NCBI RefSeq assembly: GCF_030272615.1
Contig: NC_081414.1
Span: 4,963,501 to 5,027,500, forward strand
Direction of reading: 5' to 3'
DNA length: 64,000 bases
Origin: Cryptomeria japonica
Lineage: Eukaryota; Streptophyta; Pinopsida; Cupressales; Cupressaceae
The position numbers and the translations under genes were made by a program. The notes below the pieces were generated by a model. That model was given only the letters and a program-made list of their open reading frames with translations, did not search any database and had not been told where the DNA came from. Positions 55,641-64,000 of this stretch are shown in pieces. How positions within the stretch are numbered: position 1 is the stretch's first letter; every line of letters starts with the position of its first letter.

Positions 55641-55648
55641 GGGGATGA

Positions 55649-55968
55649 TGTTGACGGGAATAATCATTATGTTATGTTGTTATATTATGTTTATGTTGTC
55701 GTCGGTAATAATGAGTTACAGCGGTCAATTAGTTAGCCGACGGGTAGGTAGTTGGAGTCGCGACGGTTGTGTCGCGCTCCTTCGGGTATTATATATTGTG
55801 TACCTTTTCTTCGAAGTATGATCATGTTAGTCGTGTCAGATGTAATGTTATAAGCACTTATTGTACATGGACTGTGGAATTAATATAGAGGCTGGTTATT
55901 TAATATATTTCCATTATGTTCTATGCATTTACGTTCTGCATTTAACCGTTTACCCGAGAGGGCAAACA
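55649..55968 (+). repeat. 3' LTR of the young element
   Basis: Starts TGTTGACGGG and ends GGGCAAACA. It differs from the 5' LTR at about six sites. Preceded by the polypurine tract. Confidence 0.95.
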
Positions 55969-56371
55969 ATCGTGCCAGCCTGATACATTCACAAGCTATC
56001 TCGTGGGTGGTTTAAGCATTGTAATGAAACTAAATTACTATTATGGCGGAGTGACATAGTTACCTGTTTGTGGATTCTCCTTGCTATTTTCCCCTTGTCA
56101 CCTCCTTCCCCCGTGCTTCCCTTGGTGTGTGTGGTTTATACCTTCTAAAACCACGCAACCCCCCTTGGAAGCATGGCGTCTTTCCCAGAGATGAGTTGGA
56201 GATGATCACATCCTTTCCTTAATGATATTAGTTAAGGTATAAACACATTTTAATCGGTTGATATAATTTTATTAATTTGAATATTTGGAAAATGTACATA
56301 TATGTACGAATCTCATACAGTTATACTTCTAATGATTCTGCTGTCTATACGGGAATATGACACTCTCTCTA

Positions 56372-57149
56372 TTATTCATGAGGCAATCAAGGCCAAAACC
56401 TCAAGATATGCCAAGAGATTTTCAATATACAAATTTTTATTATAATCAAATGGGGGCTCCTCCTAATTGTTATCCTCAACCAAAAGGATAGTCAATAGTG
56501 GCAAGCAACACCCACGACCACAACCCCCCCATGGCTAGCAACCACACAGGATAGTCAACAATCTTGTCCACAACAATAGTCTAACTTTCCGTATCCAAAA
56601 CAAAGCCATCTGCTACCACCACCTAACAATCATCCATTACCATCATCATGACCCCCTAAAGCTCAACAATTGCCTACCTAGCTGAACCCAAATCCTAACA
56701 ATGAGCCAGCTGAGACAGTCTATAATAATCAAATGACAAGATATCCAACATATCTGGTCAATGCAATGGATGTAATGGGTTCCATTGTAGATATAGACAA
56801 ATAGTGAAAGGACCATCTCGTCCCATTACTCATCCTAATCCCAATCCCGAGGAGAACATTCCATTTCCTGCAGCTCAACCATTTGTGGAACCTCCATCAT
56901 TTATTCCTCCTTTTCTTGAAAAACTCAATCTTCATAGGGGGGAAGCAAAACTTGATTTTGATTTTGTCGGGAAACTCAAGAACATTTGCCAAAGTCCACT
57001 CTTCCGGGCTGTTATAAGCATGCCTACCTATAATAAGATACTGAAAGAACTTTGCCTTAAAAAGAGAAAAGTGAAAAAAGGCCCACCAACTGTATTTCTA
57101 ATCAAACATGTGGCCGATCTCATGCTCATAAAAGTGAATGTCTTTTAAG
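56372..57149 (+). pseudogene. Ty3-type gag/protease linker, third part of the 34259 element
   Basis: After the chromovirus, the plus strand again reads gag-pol: RPKPQDMPRDFQYTNF, a proline/asparagine-rich stretch, then in 56804-57148 PPFLEKLNL, DFDFVGKLKNICQSPLF, AVISMPTYNKILKELCLKK and GPPTVFLIKHVADLM. This is the conserved segment just before the protease in plant Ty3 elements. It continues the gag broken at 37451, so the chromovirus and the LINE piece lie inside this older element. No protease or RT follows. Confidence 0.7.
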
Positions 57150-58090
57150 TATTTTGAATCATCCCTCACTCAACAAAAAATATCAAGCCAAAATAAAACA
57201 TCTTCTAAACTGAACTTGACCCAAATGTTACAGTGTATTGACATAAAATGATTTTGACAACAATCTTCAGATGCCTTTCCCATGGTCCAGCTTCTCAAGA
57301 CGAATGACTAAATACAATTCTGTACATGATTAACAAAATAACCAAGGCTAAAAAGAATTAACACCTTGTAAGTTTCACTAACCCAGGCAGCCTTACCCTG
57401 ACAATGTGATCCCAACCTGACAATACAGAGATGTAAGACCGTCTCATGACTTCTAACAAACAACAAAGAAAAGACAAAGATCCACCGCAAAGGGGAGGAT
57501 CTTCTATTTATAGCAAAAGGAGACAGTGCAATTAGTGATTGGCAAATGTCCCTTTTGACTGCATTGCTAATTTGTACTTTCCCTTTACACACAAAACTAA
57601 AAATAATCTCACCTGCAAAATAGTTACAAATGTTGTCAGCATAAATGTTTAGCGTGCATTGCAAAGCATGTGACTACTGCATTTGGATCTCTCCTACAAA
57701 ATATTATCAAACAGAAGATTAACATGTGAAAAAGAACACAGTGCTCATAAAAGTGCTGCAAATATACTTATGTTGATATATAGAGAGAACAAATATCACA
57801 GGCCTCTTTGAGGGGGAACCCTCCTTAAGAGCAAAGCTCTATTGCAAAATATCATTTCTAGATGATCTTTTCCCTGTTACAGCATCAATACAAAGTCTTC
57901 ACAAGAAGTGACTTGCAGGGTACAACCAATGTGGGATAAATATAACCACTTAAAATGAACTCATTACATTATCACAACTTTATGTAATGCATGTGGGATA
58001 AAACCACAACATGTACTACTAATTAAATAGCTATACTATAATTATTACAATGCTGAAAATAGTGAAGGGTTAGGGCATAAGAGTCCCAAC
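57150..58090. other. unassigned sequence
   Basis: No coding similarity found on either strand. Words near 57930-58010 (CATGTGGGATAAA) recall 8280-8310 near the copia LTR, so part of it may be an old LTR. Confidence 0.35.
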
Positions 58091-59049
58091 CATAGTTACA
58101 AGACTCGCCATGACTCACCCAAATTTGACAAGTCCTAAGCCAAGCAAAACAAACCGAGGCCTGAGGACTCATGACCTGGGTGCCCGACAAGTCCCAATAT
58201 TAGGAAGAAAAAATGAGTTAAAGTTAAAAATGCTTAAACGTAAAAGCATGTAAGTCAAGCAGTTTTTAAAGGTTTGGAGGACTTTTGGAGGATGGTTAAA
58301 ACTGATAAAATTAGGAAAAATGCTGCTGCCCCTCCACGCCACTGGGGGCATGCTTATAGAGCCCCACAAGAGGCACTGCCCATTGACCCCACTAAGGGCA
58401 CTACTCGCAAATCCCTGGTCTAGTTTTAAAAACCAAAAAATAAAAATATTTTTGGGCCATGTTGAATGGAAAAACAGTATTTTTTATTCTTTCAACAATT
58501 TCTCAATTGAATTTCTAGTAATAAAATTACATTTATACTTCTAGTTTGTTTAGTCAAACCATATCCTAAGTAATGCTGCTAAAGGTATAACAGCATTTGC
58601 AGACTTATCTGAGATACAACCACATGACTCCATATAGAGCTAGTAATGTTGGGCTGAGCAATTTGAGATCCTTTCTACCACAGTTCATGACTCCATATTG
58701 TGAATTTTGTTTTTGATGTTGTGGATATCATAATCTACGACTGTTATACACCTAAAACACTTGACAATATTTATATGTTTAAAAATGTTGCTTCTTTCGA
58801 TTAAAATCTGCTTTTATACTCATGATCAATGTATACTTGTGTATGTGATCAAAGTAACTTCTATTTGATTAATTTATTGTCTTAAAGTTTATTTATTGAA
58901 GGGTGCATGATATTAGTCTTAAATCCTTAAAAATGTCAATATTTCATAGTTTTTTAATTTGCCAAGTCTTAGCCGACTCTGAGTGCTGAGTTCAAGTCGA
59001 GTCAAAATCAATTGCCAAGTCTGCATCAAGTTCGATTTTTCTAACTATG
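58091..59049. mobile_element. second non-autonomous hAT-like element
   Basis: Termini CATAGTTACAAGACTCG and (reverse complement of the end) CATAGTTAGAAAAATCG are flanked by GTCCCAAC (58083-58090) and GTCCTAAC (59050-59057), an 8-bp duplication with one difference. GACTCG-like words cluster near both ends, as in 31435-32334, to which it is related but older. No transposase. Length is 959 bp. Confidence 0.8.
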
Positions 59050-59059
59050 GTCCTAACTC

Positions 59060-59672
59060 CTAACATATCCTCCCCCTTTCAAAAGCCTTGTCTCTAAGGC
59101 TTGAATTGTGTAAATTATTGTTGAAGCTAGTGGAAAAGTTCCCAAGTGGCTTCTTCTGGTTGCAATCCTTGCCACTAAACCAAACCTCTGTAATCAATTA
59201 TGAAGTGAGCACAATCATTTACCAAAAGTAGCCTATGGCTCAAAGTGCTGAACAAATGTGAATGTGTTTATCAAGGACCTCTTTAGATATGAGTTACATA
59301 AAACATGATGCATCTTGGAGGACAAAAGGAGATCCAATTTGTAAGCCACTTTACCCACCCACTATAGTATCTAGAAGGGCGCATAGGATTGGGGTGTTAA
59401 CTTCCCTCTACCTATAAACTTGAGAGATGTTCACTTATATAGTTGGAGATGTAGGAAAACCATGTCCCCTTCAATAAATGTGCACTCAAAAAGATGTTGA
59501 TCAACCAAATATTTCATATGGTTCTAAGCCAAGGCCAAGTTGTCCTTGAGAATTCAAAGGGGATGCTCTCAATTGGTAGGATTGGAATTGACAACCTATA
59601 CCTCAAAACTGCTTGGCAAATAGAAAGCGAGAGATGGTGAAAGTTGGCCATACAACATCATATAGCATCATC
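59060..59672 (-). pseudogene. second chromovirus: integrase end and chromodomain
   Basis: On the minus strand, traces of the integrase C-terminus (TTWPWLRT, EHLSSL) run to a chromodomain end reading LQPEEATWE and LQQ-FTQF at about 59090-59170. Many stops are present. It continues upstream beyond the solo LTR at 61444. It is more diverged than the chromovirus at 37932-56362. Confidence 0.6.
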
Positions 59673-61443
59673 TGTAATGTCCCCTTTCTGAAATAAGATT
59701 TAGTAATAAATAATAAAAATAGAACTAAAATATAAAAAAATATATATATATAAAAGGTCAAGAAGCATGTAATGAATAGTTGTGACTTCCTCAAAGATGA
59801 GATATAAAAGGAGAAGAGTTCAATTGAAAGGGGATATGGAGGAAGGAAGAAAGGACGGATCATGAGAATCAAGTAAGGATTAATGGAAGAAGAAAGGAAT
59901 GGGAAGAAAATAAGGAAGTGACTCTTTCAAAGGGTGGTAATTGTGAAAGGTTGAGAGAGACCCTTGCAAAAGGCAGACATAATGAAGAGGTGTGACTCTC
60001 CCTCACATTGGAGGGTATATAGGGGAGAAGGTTTCATTTGAGGAGGACATCCAAGGGAGATCCATTTGGAAAATAACTTATTATTCTCAAAAGGCAGCAA
60101 TAGAGGGTGGTGACTATTGTATGAAAGGTGGTGACCCTTTCACCAATAAAGTATAAAGGAGATATCATCCATAGCATCCAAGGATGAGTTATCAATCATC
60201 ACTCATGAATCCAAAAAAGCAATCATCAATTATCAAATCAAGCAAAACCATCAAACAGCAAATCACTCTATCAAACCAGCATTCATTACATCATCACTCA
60301 TCAATCATCTAATCAGCAATCACTTAATCATTACTCACCAATACCTCAAATCATACAAGCAAAGGAATTCATCCAATCAATTGATCATTCATAAAAATAT
60401 CAATCATTCAACAACAATCCCATAAAAGATCAAAATAGAATGATGAAGAAAATAAGCAGAAAAAGAATAATCATAAGAACTGGAAATTAATATTAGCAGC
60501 AATACTACTTAAGAGACAAAGCTGATAAATTAGTAGAGTATAGATCTAAACATGTGTTTATACAATAAAGATATTTGCAGAAATTGATGACCTTGCAAGT
60601 AATCCAAATGCTCATTTATTATAAACATATAATAGAAGATTCATATGATAGTGCATTCTGAATTTAGAGGAAGGGATTCCAAAACAAGAAGGCCAATCAC
60701 CCTTTTGAATTCATGAGAGGTGAAGACCTGACCTATCTTTCATCAAGCATGCCAAGCGCGCTCATGGGCCGGGAAGCATATATGTGCTCCTAGGTTTGAT
60801 GAAGGGGTAGTCTCATTCTCTCATCAAGCATAACACCCTGAGATGGAGCACTCGTGAGCTGGAAAGCTGGTTAGTGCTCCTAGGCTTGATTGAGGAAGAC
60901 GGAGTGCCTCCGAGGTGAATTGTGGGATGAAGTCAGCTTATGATTCTACCATACGCCATGGGCCAAGGGGCGAGTGAGTGCCCTTGGGCTTGAGGAATTC
61001 TCCAAGTACGCCAACCCGCAATGGATATCATGGGTCAGGGGGCGAATGAGTGCCCTTGGGCTTGAGGTTTCTCCTCAAGTATGCCAACCCAAAATGGATG
61101 GACTAAGCCCTACCCATGCTCTTGCAGTACAAGGAAATCTCCCCTTGCAACTGCGATTTGCAAACATTTCAACAAAATCCTAATGAGACTACTATAAGAA
61201 TCCACATTGAAATGGCTATTGCTCATTTGGATTTCAATATGAATGATATTTATAGATATCATGATGTTTACTAATGATTAGTATGATATATGATATTATG
61301 ACTTATGATTTAATGTCAATTTTCTCTTCTAGAAGGCATTTCTATCAGTAAATTTGTATTCTTAAAAGTTCTTTATTTCTTATTCTAATTGAAATTGTGA
61401 TTCTAGGGCAAATTACAGTAATATTCCCAAAAGGGACACTACA
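59673..61443 (+). mobile_element. solo LTR, TGTAATGTCCC family, copy 4
   Basis: Begins TGTAATGTCCCC, ends AAAAGGGACACTACA and has the exact duplication TCATC (59668-59672 and 61444-61448). TATAAAA lies at 59803-59809. Length is 1771 bp with a 72-bp tandem repeat at about 60957-61100 and a serine/threonine-neutral ATCA-rich stretch at 60170-60420. It splits the second chromovirus integrase. Confidence 0.93.
60957..61100. repeat. 72-bp tandem duplication inside the solo LTR
   Basis: Units starting CATGGG.CA.GGGGCGA at 60957 and 61029, each containing GAGTGCCCTTGGGCTTGAGG. Confidence 0.85.
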
Positions 61444-62060
61444 TCATCTTGGTGGAAAAATGATATGTGTTGTAGCACCATTACATAAGGGGTAGCCATT
61501 TAGCCCATTGTGTTTGTTGTTTTGAAAGCAAAGCAACATAAATAAGTATACAAGTATTTATTGATTATATTGGTCTAACCATCAGTTTGCTGGTGATATA
61601 GCAAGGTCATTTTTAGTTGCATTCCCTACAATTTGAATAGATCCAGTCAAAAGTTACTAGTGAAGGTGGGGTCATGGTCATAGACAATGGAAATGAGTAA
61701 TCCATGGAGGTGGAAGATTATATCATTGGAGAATTGGGCAACAATAAATGTGTGATAAGGATGAGCCACTGAACAATAGTGAGCATACTTGGGCAGATGA
61801 TCAACCACCACCAAAACAAATTATTTGCCCCTTCATTTAGGTAATCCTTCAAAAAAATTCATGGAAATATTGGTCCATATTGCCATTGGAATTCATAACA
61901 AATGTAGAGTTCGCTAAAACCAAAAAAAATCTCCTTTTTGTTGTTGGCATGCATCACATTTCACAACATTTTTTTGATGTCATTTTTCATACCAGCCCAA
62001 AAAAATTATTTAATTATTTTCCTGAAATGTTGCCAAGGGTTAAGCCCCTCTTGTTTTTAT
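61444..62060 (-). pseudogene. second chromovirus: integrase core
   Basis: On the minus strand from 62060: FRKIIK-FFWAGMKNDIKK (zinc-domain end), then a decayed catalytic core, and finally FQNNKHNGLNGYPLC--ATTH, equivalent to the KQW-KWL-LAE--YNTT block, which leads into the piece at 59672. Stops are frequent. Confidence 0.65.
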
Positions 62061-62345
62061 TGTTTAGTTTTTCTTTTGCATGTGGAGGTACAATGTGCTA
62101 ATGTTCCTGTACATGGTGTTACCATGGATATATACGGCATGCCAGCACACAAATAGCGCTAACAGAGGTAGCTCATAGATGACCCAGGTTGCACTCTGAT
62201 CAATAGTCACTTCACAGGATGATTTTATTGGGTTTGTTCCTAGTGATCATTATCAAGAATGTGATAGATGATTCCTCAAATGTTATTGAGGAATTGATGT
62301 TAAGCCCCTCTTCATTTTATTGTTTTCTTTTCCTTTTGCAGGAAT
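62037..62345. repeat. direct repeat pair around a 260-bp segment
   Basis: GTTAAGCCCCTCTT followed by a T-rich tract and CTTTTGCA occurs at 62038-62082 and again at 62298-62341. They could flank a small duplication or be traces of an insertion. From 62346 to 63126 nothing is recognised. Confidence 0.6.
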
Positions 62346-63126
62346 GGTTCATTTCACTTGACATACATCCCAGAATTTCCTTTACTTACAGTCAGTGTCA
62401 TTAAATTTATATAGTTTACTGTGTATTTTGGGAGTTACTAGTTTCTTTCTCAAATAGTAAACACTGTAAGTGCTCTTTAAATACTACTTATTGTTAAATG
62501 TACCTTTGAAACCCCATTGGCCTATTGTGGTCATTCATGAACATCCAAGTTGCATAGATGTGTACTCAGTATGCAATACACTAAACAGGTATAATATTTG
62601 TAGGGATATTGCAATTTTTTTCAAAATCTAAGATACCTTTTTTTCACAAGTCTTTCAAAAATAATACCAAAAACCAGAAAATTCAAAATAGTAAAATACC
62701 ATATATGATATTTTTTAGCCCTGTTTTCCATGGTTGGAGGAAGTAGGCTCAATATTACATACTTTTTTCTGTCTGAGGACAGGTATAGCCCTGTGTACAA
62801 CTTATAGATATCAGGATATATTAGAGACATATCCAGTTCAAATTGTACTTGGATCCATGTCAGCTATTCACATAGAGCATATCTGACCTTGAAGACATTT
62901 GGTTACTAGAATAGGAGTTCTTCTATACGAGCACCCTCTCAACACAAATCGATGAACCCCATAGCATTTCCCCATGAATACGATGCTCGTTTCTAGGAAA
63001 ATATTCAGGAAAAAAATCTATCTGCAAATAACTATTGTTCATTTCCATCCTCAAATGGAATGGTCATGATTTCTGAATAAAGAAAACCTAGAAAATTAAT
63101 CCTGAACAATCATATTATTAAAAGCA

Positions 63127-63660
63127 GGCTTGTTCATGAAATAGAAGAGATTGAATGTATGATTTGATCCCTAAGAAGATAGTCAATTACACTGTAGTTT
63201 TGGTAATGTATGGAGCCTCAGATTATAAGTTGTCTTTTACTCGTTTAAGTCTGCTATTCAGAGAGGATGTCCAAACATCATATTGTGTACACTAGCACTA
63301 GATTGTGCAAAAATTGTCATGAGAATCTCACTCACTAAGGATAAAGCTTAGCACTCCCCAATTTTAGAAGATTTCTCAAATTCTATAAAGAATAAGGTTT
63401 GGTCATGAAAGAGAAAAAGTTGAATGTATGATTTAACCCCTAAGAAGATATCCATTACACTGTAATTTAGTAATGTATGGAGGCTCAGATTATAAGTTAC
63501 CTTTTTTCAGTTTAAGTCTGCTAATCTAAGAGGATGTCCCAACATCATACTGTGTACACTAGCACTAGATTGTACAAAAATTGTCATGAGAATCTCCCTC
63601 GCTAAGGATCAAGCTTAGTAGTCCCCAATTTTAGAAGATTTTTCAAATTGTAGGAAGAAA
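63127..63660. repeat. 269-bp tandem duplication
   Basis: Two copies (about 63127-63395 and 63396-63660) share TTGAATGTATGATTT, TACACTAGCACTAGATTGT and CCCCAATTTTAGAAGATTT. They differ at perhaps one base in ten. Non-coding, AT-rich, directly upstream of the exon-like segment. Confidence 0.9.
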
Positions 63661-63719
63661 TTTCCCTTTTCAATATGTATTTGAAGTTTGAACCAATATT
63701 TGACATCTACATTTTGCAG

Positions 63720-63849
63720 GTTTCGAAGAACTTCAGCATAAACTCATGTCCCTTGAATCAAAACTTGGGCAAGTGACCACAGCCAATGGTCCCGTAGCTC
63801 AGATGGGTTACAGTCAACCAGATAGCTTATTCACAAAACCTCATAAGTA
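63720..63849 (+). CDS. possible terminal exon of an unrecognised gene
   Basis: A pyrimidine-rich stretch ending in CATTTTGCAG (63710-63719) is followed by 43 open codons to TAG at 63847-63849. They read FEELQHKLMSLESKLGQV, a heptad-like helix, then a polar tail. The acceptor-like site and the sudden coding-like composition suggest an exon with intronic sequence to the left. I do not recognise the protein, and no partner exon is visible in the window. Confidence 0.4.
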
Positions 63850-64000
63850 GATTGTCAATGACTTCCTGCACCAGTCAAGCCTCCCTATCGTAGTGATATC
63901 AAGTATATCACTCCAGTGAGCATCATCTGCTCTTCTTCAAAGAATTCTAGGTATCCATAAACTCACGCCTAGCGTGTGTTCTACAAGCAGTTTGAAATTA

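Larger units (their letters stand above)
50003..55968 (+). mobile_element. young gag-protease LTR element lacking RT and most of integrase
   Basis: LTRs are 50003-50322 and 55649-55968 (320 bp each; I count about six differences, all transitions). Target duplication is ATCGT (49998-50002 and 55969-55973). PBS is at 50325 and the PPT ends at 55648. The internal region encodes gag, a protease after one in-frame stop, and only the tail of integrase. It is a deletion derivative needing enzymes from a relative. It sits in the chromovirus LTR and belongs to the same family as the old copy at 10879-13075. Confidence 0.95.
37932..56362 (-). mobile_element. Ty3/chromovirus LTR retrotransposon with two nested insertions
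   Basis: A complete element on the minus strand with LTRs TGTAATGAACC...AATATGACA at 37932-39251 and 43876-56362 (the latter interrupted twice), and target duplication CTCTC at 37927-37931 and 56363-56367. The duplication is a low-complexity sequence but in exact register. Order from the right is PBS, gag, protease, RT, RNase H, integrase, chromodomain, PPT. LTR copies agree at roughly 95% by eye. The coding region has many stops and frame changes. Without the insertions the element would be about 7.3 kb. Confidence 0.95.
43876..56362 (-). repeat. chromovirus 5' LTR, split in three
   Basis: LTR pieces lie at 43876-44173, 49364-50002 and 55969-56362. Each join is explained by an insertion with its own 5-bp target duplication. 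Removing the inserts restores the order of the intact LTR at 37932-39251. Confidence 0.93.

Noticed and set aside
34254-61448. The flank TCATC occurs before the LTR at 34259 and around the solo LTR at 59673, suggesting one giant element
   Set aside because: The solo LTR has TCATC on both its own sides, which fully explains it; the match at 34254 is likely chance.
1-64000. tRNA, rRNA or known snRNA genes
   Set aside because: No A/B-box cloverleaf or conserved rRNA stretch was seen; the tRNA-like matches are only primer-binding sites next to LTRs.

Overview
This window looks like intergenic chromatin of a large, repeat-rich plant nuclear genome. Almost everything recognisable is an LTR retrotransposon, a LINE remnant or a small DNA transposon, often nested, and no intact host gene is visible. 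Host-derived coding sequence is limited to a broken two-domain Gnk2/DUF26 cysteine-rich secretory protein gene (about 6512-7267), an unrecognised degraded coding region at the left (2083-5245), and a possible exon at the right edge (63720-63849). A gymnosperm is my best guess from the density and age of the nested elements; it is not proven by any marker here.

Left third (1-24 kb). An unknown degraded gene is split at 3813 by a solo LTR. The DUF26 pseudogene follows, then a Ty1/copia pol remnant on the minus strand (8434-10600), then an old gag-bearing Ty3-type element on the plus strand (10879-13075). A second solo LTR lies at 13749-15327. A complete but old LTR element (16296-23193) encodes only gag, protease and a proline-rich/acidic tail; it sits inside the protease gene of an older minus-strand Ty3 element (gag at 23200-24300).

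Middle (24-38 kb). A solo LTR (24801-26482) sits in the LTR region of that Ty3 element. A decayed plus-strand copia element (26880-29760) and the 3' part of a LINE (30330-31340) follow. A hAT-like non-autonomous element (31435-32334) has an exact 8-bp target duplication. At 34259 begins a Ty3-type element whose gag is broken by a solo LTR (36065-37140), a LINE fragment and a large chromovirus; its gag/pro sequence resumes at 56372.

Nested core (37932-56362). A minus-strand chromovirus has 1.3-kb LTRs, gag-PR-RT-RH-IN-chromodomain, PBS, PPT and a 5-bp target duplication. Its right-hand LTR took two later hits: a 5.19-kb TG...CA insertion read as a giant solo LTR (44174-49363), and a young gag-protease element (50003-55968) with LTRs differing at only about six positions. 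The giant LTR carries 19 evenly spaced near-palindromic hairpins with paired substitutions in their stems, at spacings that fall into two classes about 10 bp apart. This is the most unusual structure in the window.

Right end (56-64 kb). A second hAT-like element (58091-59049), a second minus-strand chromovirus remnant (59060-59672 and 61444-62060) split by another solo LTR (59673-61443), and a 269-bp tandem duplication before the possible exon.

Six solo LTRs with exact 5-bp target duplications, against only two or three elements with both LTRs, show that LTR-LTR recombination has been active here. All coding regions of transposable elements are broken except the gag and protease frames of the 50003-55968 element.
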